From: SAR202 cluster bacterium Io17-Chloro-G7
GTDB lineage: Bacteria > Chloroflexota > Dehalococcoidia > UBA3495
NCBI GenBank assembly: GCA_002817055.1
Contig: MUCU01000006.1
Coordinates: forward strand, 1-24,647
Reading direction: 5' to 3'
DNA length: 24,647 nucleotides
Positions 6,735 to 13,576 of this stretch are shown one piece after another. The notes under the pieces are model-generated. The model made no database searches. It saw nothing but the letters and a program-made list of their open reading frames with translations, and was not told the origin of the DNA. Numbering within the stretch: the stretch's first letter is position 1; every line of letters starts with the position of its first letter. The position numbers and the translations under genes were made by a program.

Positions 6735-7514
6735 CTAAAGGGGTTTGCTAGCCCGGAAATTGATACCCAAGGTGCCGAAGTTGGCGGCGCTGGACGCTTG
6801 AGGCGCACCGCCGAACACATCCTCCCGCCAAGTGATCTCGAATCCTAAGAAGCCCGACGCATTTACCACCGCCGCGAGCTCTGCTTCCAGCAGAGCGCCA
6901 GCGATTCAACCCGTCCAGAGATCAATCTCTAACTTGGCTTCTTCCGGCACTTGCACCTGCACCAAGATGTCGCCTATCTGCAGGCGCCCTCCCGGTTTCA
7001 ATACCCGGTACATCTCGGCTAGAGCAGCGCTTTTATCCGGTACGAGATTTAGCACCCCGTTGGAGATCACTACGTCGGCCCAGCCGTCGGGTACAGGCAG
7101 AGATTCGGCGTAGCCATCGCGGAACTCAACATTGGTCAGCCCCGCCTCCACCGCTGCGTGCCGGGCTCTTTCCCGCATCTCTGGGGTCATGTCCACACCA
7201 ACCACTTCGCCATTAGTGCCGGTCATGCGCGCAGCAATGAGGCTGTCAATGCCTGCGCCGCTGCCGACATCCACAATGTTCTCTCCAAGGCTGATTGGTC
7301 CGAGGCTGAACGGGTTGCCAGTGCCCGCAAACGCCTCGATTGAGGATTCTGGGATGCCTTCCAGCCATTCCTCGGAATAGCCCACCAGCCGAGTCAGGCG
7401 TCGACCGGTGTGGAAGTGAAATCCTTGATGCGGGTTTTGGGCAACCGCTTTGTACTCTTTGATGATGGCATCTCGTAAGCTGCCCAAGTCAACGGTTATC
7501 TCAGGTTGAACCAT
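6735..7514 (-). CDS. ArsM-like SAM methyltransferase with in-frame TGA (candidate selenoprotein)
   Basis: Reading from the ATG at 7514 (GGAGG eight bases upstream) through one TGA at 6906-6908 to the TAG at 6735-6737 gives 259 residues. Residues 23-72 (AVAQNPHQGFHFHTGR ... AFAGTGNPFSLGP) and the SAM motif VDVGSGAGID (81-90) match an ArsM-like branch of class I methyltransferases. The TGA is codon 203 in IDLWTG-(TGA)-IAGALLEAEL, where relatives have Cys; this aligns with Cys156 of AS3MT (LWGECLGGAL), an arsenic-binding residue. After the TGA, 56 codons with family-like sequence (VVNASGF, DVFGGAP, FGTLGINFRASKP) follow without another stop. A SECIS-like hairpin begins immediately. The gene could encode a Sec enzyme; a fresh nonsense mutation giving a 202-residue product, or a sequencing error, is the alternative. 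Methylation of arsenic is inferred, not shown. Confidence 0.75.
6870..6903 (-). promoter_or_regulatory. Candidate bacterial SECIS hairpin downstream of the TGA
   Basis: In mRNA sense, the upper stem GCTCTGC (6896-6890) pairs with GCAGAGC (6884-6878) around the 5-nt loop TGGAA (6889-6885). A lower stem CGCTG (6903-6899) pairs with CGGCG (6874-6870), with one mismatch and one bulge between. The loop begins 16 nt after the TGA and has G at its second and third positions; E. coli fdhF has a similar distance and loop guanines. The hairpin is real as base pairing; SelB recognition is inference. Confidence 0.5.
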
Positions 7515-7608
7515 GGACTCATCCTCCAAGCCATTCCAGGTTGTTCCTGGACCCTGCGGGGATAACTGAACTTCTTGCGAACTTATTGATCGAACGAGCT
7601 CCAATTAT

Positions 7609-7637
7609 AGCTTAAATTAGCTACAGCTTAAATTAGC
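7609..7637. repeat. 13-bp direct repeat, near-palindromic, 16-bp period
   Basis: AGCTTAAATTAGC occurs at 7609-7621 and 7625-7637, between the oxidoreductase stop and the methyltransferase start. Each copy is close to its own reverse complement, so it could be an operator for the methyltransferase or simply a duplication. Confidence 0.6.
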
Positions 7638-7655
7638 CAAAGTCTGCCGCAGCCA

Positions 7656-8591
7656 TCATAAACGCTGGGCGACGGGCAACACCTTGTCGGCCAAGTGCTC
7701 CATCACCCGGATACTATCGTCCAGACTATTGGTGCGAAAATCGAAAGTCAGTTGGTCGATGCCGATTTCGCAGCAGGCATAAACGTCGTCAATTATTTGC
7801 TGAGTCCCGGCTATCAGAGAGCCGCCGCTCCTGATCGAGTCGCTTTCGGTAATGCCGATATCGGTAAAGTGCAGGCTGCGCTTCAAAGAAATTGAAACGG
7901 ATTTTACATCGCGCTGGGCCCGGTCTATCCGCTGTCGCAAGTAGGGCAGATTTTCACCAACAAATTCCGGTGTTTGGCGTGTGGTGTGCCAGCAGTCGCC
8001 GTATTTTGCGGTCCGGCGAAGGGCGGCCTTAGTGTGGCCCCCCACCCAGATGGGGATATGGGGTTTTTGCACCGGCTTGGGGTAGAAATGGATCTTGTCA
8101 AATTGGTAGTGTTTGCCGTGGTACTCGGGTAGGTCCTCTTCCCACAAAACTTTGAATATCTCTATGAATTCGTCGCTCATCTGGCCCCGCTCCGCGTAGG
8201 GCACGCCCAAGACTTCGAACTCCTTCTCCAGCCACCCCACTCCTACGCCGCAAATAATACGGCCTCCACTCAAAACGTCAAGAGACGCAAACATTTTGGC
8301 TTGGACCACTGGATTGCGGTAGGGAAGGATTACGACGGTGCTGCCTATTTTAACAGTGTCGGTGCAAGCAGCCAAAAACCCCAACAGGGTCATGGTCTCG
8401 AGGAAGGGGGCGTCAGACGCGCTGGAAAACGAACCGTCGGCGGTGTAGGGATATTGGTTAGTGCCACCGGTTGGCAAAACGACATGATCGCCCAACAGAA
8501 CCGACTCAAAACCCAACGCTTCGGCCCGCTGAGCAAAGCGCTTCAAACCGGCTGGGTCGGGTATGCGGGGTATGCTGATGCCTATGTTCAT
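7656..8591 (-). CDS. LLM-class F420-dependent oxidoreductase (luciferase-like TIM barrel)
   Basis: The protein has 311 residues with the full luciferase-like monooxygenase pattern: MNIGISIPRIPD at the first strand, ALGFESVLLGDHVVLP, then LLGFLAACTDTVKIGSTVVILPYRNPVVQAK, LDVLSGGRIICGVGVGWLEKEFEVLGVPYAERG and the HIPIWVGG strand. This pattern marks the F420-dependent (TIGR03619-like) branch rather than FMN luciferase, though cofactor choice cannot be proved from sequence. Such enzymes are very abundant in SAR202-type Chloroflexota, where they are thought to attack recalcitrant organic matter. The ATG at 8591 has a purine-rich AAAGGA upstream. Substrate unknown. Confidence 0.9.
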   Translation of the reverse strand: MNIGISIPRIPDPAGLKRFAQRAEALGFESVLLGDHVVLPTGGTNQYPYTADGSFSSASDAPFLETMTLLGFLAACTDTVKIGSTVVILPYRNPVVQAKMFASLDVLSGGRIICGVGVGWLEKEFEVLGVPYAERGQMSDEFIEIFKVLWEEDLPEYHGKHYQFDKIHFYPKPVQKPHIPIWVGGHTKAALRRTAKYGDCWHTTRQTPEFVGENLPYLRQRIDRAQRDVKSVSISLKRSLHFTDIGITESDSIRSGGSLIAGTQQIIDDVYACCEIGIDQLTFDFRTNSLDDSIRVMEHLADKVLPVAQRL

Positions 8592-8729
8592 ATCGAAAAT
8601 CCTTTATTTGCCGAAGAAGTATTTTATCGCAGAGTGCGCCGAGAAAATAAAATTGTGTTCCGCCTCTGAGGTATCTGCGTGATCTGGGGTAAATATGCTG
8701 GCGAGAGAGACTCAACGCAGCTTCTATCA

Positions 8730-8990
8730 TCATACGGTGATTACATTTCTGCCCAGAGAGTTGCCTTGGCGCAGGGCATCGAAAGCCGATTCCACGTCTT
8801 CCAACGAAAAAACCTGGTCCAGAATGGGCTTTATCCTACCTTGAGAGACCAGGTTCATTGTGTCTTGCATCTCCTGTTTCGTGGTCGCCCTAGAGCCCAT
8901 AATCTCGAATTCGTTGCGCTGAGCAGCCTCATCATGACCCAGGCCCGGAACGAGTTGAGCCCCACCGGCGATGGTTGGAGCAAATCTTGA
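8730..8990 (-). pseudogene. 3' remnant of an MDR-type (zinc-binding) dehydrogenase gene
   Basis: About 87 codons in one minus-strand frame, ending at TGA 8730-8732, read RFAPTIAGGAQLVPG ... FEIMGSRATTKQEM ... LVSQGRIKPILDQ ... FSLEDVESAFDALRQG and end NSLGRNVITV. This is the typical C-terminus of medium-chain dehydrogenases: the (I/L)xGSxxxTxQ turn, the GKIKP strand and the final VEEAFxxLxxGxxxGRxVI helix. The GroES-like catalytic domain and the NAD(P) motif are absent; about 14 nt further upstream lies the stop of the DUF2779 gene in another frame. No good start codon or ribosome site is visible, so it is called a truncated remnant. The upstream boundary is approximate. Confidence 0.75.
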
Positions 8991-9004
8991 CTTAGGAAGA
9001 CCGC

Positions 9005-10474
9005 TTAAGCGGCTCCACGCACAAACTCATCCAACCGCTGGTGCAGCATCACCATGGCCATGGTGTCCTGTTTACAGTACTCAAGTAGATTTTGCCTTTC
9101 GGTTTCGGCAAATTGACCGCTGTAGCGACCCATGGCCAGATAGGCGAAGGTTACCATGGCGGTCTCACCTTCCGCGATGTTCAAGTGGGAGTAGGACATA
9201 CTCGGCACCAAAGCCGGCAGGGTGCTCTTCAACGAAACGCTGCCGCCAAAATCTGGGTGGTAAAAATTCTTAATTATTATGTCTTGCAAGTCTACGATGC
9301 GGCCAAGCAGCGATTCCAAAGACGGAGCCAATGGAGGAAGTATATTTGCCAACCCTTTGATTATCGTCTTCTCAAAATTGGAATATACAATAATGCTCCC
9401 TTCACCCGGCAAGTCCTCAATCAGCCGTTGGGCCAACTCGAGCCTGGAATCTTTGGTGTGATCGCAGAGGAATTCGGCATGGGAGATAACATTGCCGACA
9501 TCGTCGCAACAGTGGGAGGAGTACTGGGTTGGGATCTGGCTGTACGGCGCAATATCGGGATACAGTGGAATTGCGGTCATTACCGATTCAAAGTCCAGGT
9601 AGTGGGCTGGCCACATGACTTGGGCAAGCTCATTCCCGAGCCCATCGCGCACCGTTGGTTTTTGAGCTTGAACCGATTCCCACATTATTGTTTGGCGCTC
9701 GGTCAGAGGAAAGGTGGCGGGTATGTCTTCAATACGCACGATGCCGGCTTCGGTTAGCTGGTCGAACTTCTTAGGACTCAACCTGGGGATTTTGAACACA
9801 TGGTTTTCTACCTCGTTCCCCATGCACTGGGAGAACAGAGGGCACTTGCGGCATGCAATCTTAAGCACCGGCTCCGGCTTTTTGGTCCTGCTGGTTTCTT
9901 CAATGATGTTCGGCCAGATTTGACGTAATGCCTCGGCGCGAATTAAGACCTCCTCGGTGTGGTCCACTTCCACGAAAAGGTCGCTGTTACTCATACCCAG
10001 GCGATAATCCTTGGAGATAAGCAACAGAGACGCTTGAGTAATCTCTATCCTAGCCTGGGAAAGCACCATGACGGTGTAAGCCATGTCGTCAATGTAGTTC
10101 CCCCGGTCATTCGCACTGGACTTAACCTCCACCAGACGCCATCCAGCGCCGTCTCTAATCAAGACGTCAGCCCTGGCGGCTGTCCCGTCCACACGAAACG
10201 CGGCTTCGAAAATGATGCGGTTGCTGGGGTCTGCCATCGCCTGCCGAGTGGAAGCGGCGGCCTTATCCATGTCCTTTTCTTCAATAAGTAGACCGGTGGG
10301 ATAAAGGGTCCTAGCGCGACTTCCAATTTCCAAGCCCTGTTCGACCCGAAATAACTCTCCCCTGGTTTTAGGCGCCTGGAGATCTTGGTCGATTATATCT
10401 TCGTTTCGCAGCTCCCAGCCCAAGGTAGGACAGGTGATAGTGTTCAAGAACAGGGTTTTGGAAAGGTTTCGCAT
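9005..10474 (-). CDS. DUF2779 protein: Cas4/AddB-like PD-(D/E)XK domain plus DEDD exonuclease-like domain
   Basis: The protein has 489 residues from the ATG at 10474; a TTG 24 nt upstream is possible but less like the family start (NLSKTLFLNTITCPTLGWE). The N-terminal half has a PD-(D/E)XK nuclease pattern: Glu90 (IIFEAAF), Asp103 (RADVLI) and Glu116-Val-Lys118. Cys15 together with Cys208, 211 and 217 (ACRKCPLFSQC) forms the one-plus-three Cys layout of the 4Fe-4S cluster in Cas4, AddB and Dna2. The C-terminal half looks like a DEDD 3'-5' exonuclease: HYLDFES (Asp294, Glu296), VYSNFEKTII near 363-372, and YCKQDTMAM (Asp470). No Cas or helicase gene lies nearby. A DNA repair or defence role is plausible; biochemical function is unknown to me. 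Confidence 0.85.
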   Translation of the reverse strand: MRNLSKTLFLNTITCPTLGWELRNEDIIDQDLQAPKTRGELFRVEQGLEIGSRARTLYPTGLLIEEKDMDKAAASTRQAMADPSNRIIFEAAFRVDGTAARADVLIRDGAGWRLVEVKSSANDRGNYIDDMAYTVMVLSQARIEITQASLLLISKDYRLGMSNSDLFVEVDHTEEVLIRAEALRQIWPNIIEETSRTKKPEPVLKIACRKCPLFSQCMGNEVENHVFKIPRLSPKKFDQLTEAGIVRIEDIPATFPLTERQTIMWESVQAQKPTVRDGLGNELAQVMWPAHYLDFESVMTAIPLYPDIAPYSQIPTQYSSHCCDDVGNVISHAEFLCDHTKDSRLELAQRLIEDLPGEGSIIVYSNFEKTIIKGLANILPPLAPSLESLLGRIVDLQDIIIKNFYHPDFGGSVSLKSTLPALVPSMSYSHLNIAEGETAMVTFAYLAMGRYSGQFAETERQNLLEYCKQDTMAMVMLHQRLDEFVRGAA

Positions 10475-10673
10475 TATTTTTCCAGACCAATCTCCCAAAC
10501 GGACCTTCCCGACTAAGGTTCCGGGAAAAGATTGATTTTTAGTCTAGTGAACCTGAAATCCTAAGAGCGATTCCCAGGCAACCGTTTGCAGGGCGGTCGA
10601 ATGGGTGACCACGAATGGCAGTATAGGGCGAGGAAACAATTGCGTCAAAGCGGTATTTTGTGCCCGGATTAGG

Positions 10674-12284
10674 CTACTCCCCGCAACCCGGCGGGTAGGA
10701 TTTTGTAGAAACCCGGATACCTTGATTATTAAATAGGCCTGCCGTATCCGGAGACGAGTTTGCCCATATCGCCCTTCCTCGAGAAAATGAAAAGCCACCC
10801 CATTCCGGATGGACTTCGTTAGTGTATATGCGGGCCCTGGCTCCGGTGGCCAACGAGTAGGCGGGGAAAGTGAATGTGGGTCCACCGTCACTAACGTCGG
10901 TCAGTGTCCAGCCATCCAAGTCCACGGAACCACTTCCTTGATTAAGCAACTGAACGTATTCGTCCGCTTCGCTTACCGGGACGATGCCGTCGAAAAAGAT
11001 GCATTCGATCATTACCTGGGCTGGTCCTGGCGCCGGTAATGGCGTAGAAGTGGGCGTTGGAGTGGGCGTTGGAGTGGGCGCCTCGGTTGGAATAGCGGTT
11101 GCCGCAAGGCTGGGTACGGTGGTGGCGGTTGGGTTAGTGCCAGGGGTTGCCGTCGGAAGAGGAACGAATGTAGCCGTTGGCAAGGGAACTACGGTGGCCG
11201 TTGGAACCGGAACCCCAGTGGCGGTGGGAGCAGCAGGAATTGGTGTCTCAGGAATTGGTGTCTTCGGGGCAGGCGCCGGAGTTTCGATTGGACTAGTAAT
11301 AGCGGTGGCGGCGGGATTCGGTTTCGCCGGATCCGGTTTCGGAGTAAAAGCAAAAGCGGCGGTAGGCGCCGGCGTCGGCGTCGGCGTGGCAGTGGGAAGC
11401 ACTATCGTTGGCAAGGGATTGGGCGCCGGTGTCGGCTCAAGAACCGGTGACGGCGTAGGTGTATATCCTACGGGCGGCATCGAAGTAGGACTTGTTCTTG
11501 GCACCGTTGAATTAGGGATTGTTGAATTAGGGATTAAAGTAATGGTTGCGGGAGGATTTGCTTGCCGACAACTCCAAAGGCCAGCATTCTTCCCTTGCGC
11601 TTGCTGCTGTAGCAGTAGAAAGCTTTCTTCCCGGCTGCTTTGGCCCTCGCTATAGACTCTGGCCAAGCCGAGCCGCACCAGCTCTGCATTAAAGTCTTGG
11701 CCCTCTACTTCAACAAATGCCAACAATCTGCCGAACGAGAACAACTGACTGAATGTCAGGCCTCCACCTGGCCCTAGCTCTCCCAATTCCTGATCTAGGT
11801 ACAAGGTCACAGTCCGGTCTAGAATATTATCGACTACGAATTGCTTCGCAGTTACGCCCCAACTGTCCAAACAGCCAGTATCAATAACTCCTCGGTATTC
11901 ATTGGGTTTGTTGGCTTGAAATGTTTCGGGGGCATCCACTCCCAGCAACCGGACCCTATCCCGGTTTCCGTCGCTGGTTTCGACCTCTATCGTATCTCCA
12001 TCAATGACTCCCACAACCTTCACCTCAATCGTCGAAGGTATCCCGAGGATAGTCAGCCTTGCGGGCTGTAGGGTTTCGGGTGGAGGAAATACCGATTCGG
12101 GCCTACCCGCCGGGGAGGTAGAATGGGTTGGGTAAAGGGTAACATCAGGGAAGGTAGTCGCCGCCACAACCCCGTCCCGAGGCAGGGCGATTTGAGTAGA
12201 AGGGTTCGGCGACGGCTCAGCGACGCAACCGACGACGAGGTATACCCACCGCAGAGACAGAATGTGGGAGAATAAGCACTTCAT
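10674..12284 (-). CDS. Lipoprotein with thermonuclease (SNase) domain, Pro/Thr-rich linker and lamin-tail domain
   Basis: The protein has 536 residues. A hydrophobic N-terminus ends in the lipobox LVVGC (Cys20), so it is probably lipid-anchored outside the membrane. Residues 85-240 are a staphylococcal nuclease domain with every key position: Asp97 (DGDT), Arg112, Asp117 and Glu120 (VRLLGVDAPET) and Arg186 (FGRLLAF); these correspond to Asp21, Arg35, Asp40, Glu43 and Arg87 of SNase. Residues 241-422 are low-complexity, built of PTPTP, VPLPTAT and similar short repeats, a wall-spanning type of linker. Residues 423-534 are a lamin-tail (LTD) beta-sandwich (EYVQLLNQGSGSVDLDGWTLTD). It likely degrades extracellular DNA or RNA at the cell surface. 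The upstream ribosome site is weak and a triple 21-bp repeat lies just ahead. Confidence 0.9.
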   Translation of the reverse strand: MKCLFSHILSLRWVYLVVGCVAEPSPNPSTQIALPRDGVVAATTFPDVTLYPTHSTSPAGRPESVFPPPETLQPARLTILGIPSTIEVKVVGVIDGDTIEVETSDGNRDRVRLLGVDAPETFQANKPNEYRGVIDTGCLDSWGVTAKQFVVDNILDRTVTLYLDQELGELGPGGGLTFSQLFSFGRLLAFVEVEGQDFNAELVRLGLARVYSEGQSSREESFLLLQQQAQGKNAGLWSCRQANPPATITLIPNSTIPNSTVPRTSPTSMPPVGYTPTPSPVLEPTPAPNPLPTIVLPTATPTPTPAPTAAFAFTPKPDPAKPNPAATAITSPIETPAPAPKTPIPETPIPAAPTATGVPVPTATVVPLPTATFVPLPTATPGTNPTATTVPSLAATAIPTEAPTPTPTPTPTSTPLPAPGPAQVMIECIFFDGIVPVSEADEYVQLLNQGSGSVDLDGWTLTDVSDGGPTFTFPAYSLATGARARIYTNEVHPEWGGFSFSRGRAIWANSSPDTAGLFNNQGIRVSTKSYPPGCGE

Positions 12285-12304
12285 TTACGATAAGGCTTTC
12301 ACTG

Positions 12305-12367
12305 ACTGACATCACCACAACAAAGACTGACATCACCACAACAAAGACTGACATAACCACAACAAAA
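12305..12367. repeat. Three tandem copies of a 21-bp unit in the divergent promoter region
   Basis: Copies at 12305-12325, 12326-12346 and 12347-12367 each start ACTGACAT and end CCACAACAAA plus one base; the third differs at two positions. They lie between the start of the SNase/LTD gene (12284, minus) and the unknown duplicated-domain gene (12501, plus). The 21-bp period equals two helical turns, which would place repeated protein sites on one DNA face; slippage expansion is the simpler reading. Confidence 0.9.
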
Positions 12368-12368
12368 G

Positions 12369-12397
12369 TTGCGTTGGCCGCTGAGAGTTGGCATAAT
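12369..12397 (+). promoter_or_regulatory. Possible sigma-70 promoter for the duplicated-domain gene
   Basis: TTGCGT (12369-12374) and CATAAT (12392-12397) are spaced by 17 nt, directly after the 21-bp repeats and about 100 nt before the ATG at 12501. The match to consensus is moderate, so this is tentative. Confidence 0.3.
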
Positions 12398-12500
12398 AGT
12401 CTACAATCTTCCGGACGGTGAACCAAGCTAGAAGTTCACAGACGGAGAATTCTCGAATAAGAGATACCCTGCACACACCAAAATTATTTGGAGGCATGTA

Positions 12501-13400
12501 ATGGAAAAGGGCGACACAGTTATAGACGCTGGTGATGTTAGCATTGCCATGAGCTATCGGGCTGAGATTATGGACGACCAAGGCCTCTGTCTTCAGGTCT
12601 ACAGCGAGATCGACGGCAAGGATACTGAAATACTGAGGTTCGATTGCTTTGACCAGGCACCACATTATCACTATGGTCCGGAGAATCTTAATGTCAGGCT
12701 GTTCATGGACAAGACGACAGCCGGGAACCCTCTGGGTTGGACCTTGAGTCAACTGCGCAACAACCTCCCCGCAATGTTCGAACGGTCGGGCTACGACGAA
12801 TTGGCTGAGAAGGTTACGACAAAGCCCGTGGCCATAGAGACCCTCGATCAGGTGGAAGCAACGGCTCGCGCCATGTCCCGGGATGGGCGGCGCACGGTTC
12901 ACCACAAGTTCGAGCGGCAACTGGACGGCGACCGCTTTGAAGCCGGGAACATTGCCATCGGATTGGAATACCGGATCTTATCCCAGATTAATGACGAAGG
13001 TATGGCTATTCACGTCGTGTCCAATGTTGCTGGACAGGAAGTGGAGTTGCTGGCTTTCGACTGCTTCCAGAACGGTCCCCACTATCACTATGGGCCCCGC
13101 AACCAGGATATCCGGATTTATTGGGACACCACCACGTCCGGTGAGACCCTACGCTGGACCTTGGACCAGTTCAAGGCCGGTAACCTGCGCAAGATGATCG
13201 AGCGGGCTGGCTACCCAGCCATCGCCAGCGAGTTGGATGAAAATCTAGTGCAGTCGATCCTGCCAAAGATAGAAAAGAGGGCATTCGATTTGGTTGCTGA
13301 GAACAAGGCAGCCCAAGCCAAGCCCAATGACGAAAAGAAGACCAAGGCTCAGTTGATCCAGGAAATCGAGTCTCTCCGAGATCAAGTAGCAGCCCTCTAA
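12501..13400 (+). CDS. Unknown protein with two copies of a HYHYGP domain and a C-terminal coiled coil
   Basis: I do not recognise this family. The 299-residue protein contains an internal duplication: residues 9-98 and 147-238 share the pattern (D/E)AGN-IAI-YR-I, then FDCFxxxPHYHYGPxNxxxRxxxDxTTxGxxLxWTLxQ, then MxERxGY. HYHYGP occurs at 55-60 and 194-199, each preceded by an invariant FDCF. The His/Tyr/Cys clusters could bind a metal or a ligand. Residues 279-299 (KKTKAQLIQEIESLRDQVAAL region) should form a coiled coil. There is no signal peptide or membrane segment, so it is cytoplasmic. The ATG has TGGAGGC just upstream. It is monocistronic, with a strong terminator after it, and diverges from the SNase/LTD gene across a repeat-bearing spacer. 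Confidence 0.85.
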   Translation: MEKGDTVIDAGDVSIAMSYRAEIMDDQGLCLQVYSEIDGKDTEILRFDCFDQAPHYHYGPENLNVRLFMDKTTAGNPLGWTLSQLRNNLPAMFERSGYDELAEKVTTKPVAIETLDQVEATARAMSRDGRRTVHHKFERQLDGDRFEAGNIAIGLEYRILSQINDEGMAIHVVSNVAGQEVELLAFDCFQNGPHYHYGPRNQDIRIYWDTTTSGETLRWTLDQFKAGNLRKMIERAGYPAIASELDENLVQSILPKIEKRAFDLVAENKAAQAKPNDEKKTKAQLIQEIESLRDQVAAL

Positions 13401-13468
13401 ATATCCCCAAAATGAAGGGAACCTAATTAGGGTAGGCGTATACCTCGCCTCTTGGTTGGCAAAACGCA

Positions 13469-13508
13469 GAAACGGCCTGGGCAATTGCCTAGGCCGTTTC
13501 TTTTCTCT
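13469..13508 (+). terminator. Rho-independent terminator, long perfect palindrome
   Basis: The palindrome 13469-13500 has arms GAAACGGCCT and AGGCCGTTTC around GGGCAATTGCC-type inner pairing, followed by TTTTCTCT. It ends the duplicated-domain gene. Its symmetry means it could also stop transcripts from the facing SDR gene. Confidence 0.9.
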
Positions 13509-13544
13509 GAATGAGTCCAGGAATGAGTCCGGGAATGAGTCCAG
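13509..13544. repeat. Three tandem copies of a 12-bp unit
   Basis: GAATGAGTCCAG, GAATGAGTCCGG and GAATGAGTCCAG follow each other directly after the terminator and before the 3' end of the SDR gene. Being between two convergent genes, a regulatory role is unlikely; slippage expansion is likely. Confidence 0.85.
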
Positions 13545-13576
13545 ATAACCGGCATCAATCCCAAGCTCTGCGAAGC

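Noticed and set aside
6718..6756. Inverted repeat CCGGGCT/AGCCCGG around the methyltransferase stop as a terminator.
   Set aside because: Only 7 bp with a 25-nt loop and no T-run on either side.
10984..11655. A 223-aa plus-strand ORF rich in Gly, Val and Ala.
   Set aside because: It is the antisense reading of the Pro/Thr-rich linker of the SNase/LTD gene, where low-complexity codons avoid stops on both strands.
12217..12426. Minus-strand ORF with FVVVMSV repeats.
   Set aside because: It is only the translation of the 21-bp tandem repeat; it overlaps the SNase/LTD gene start and has no family resemblance.
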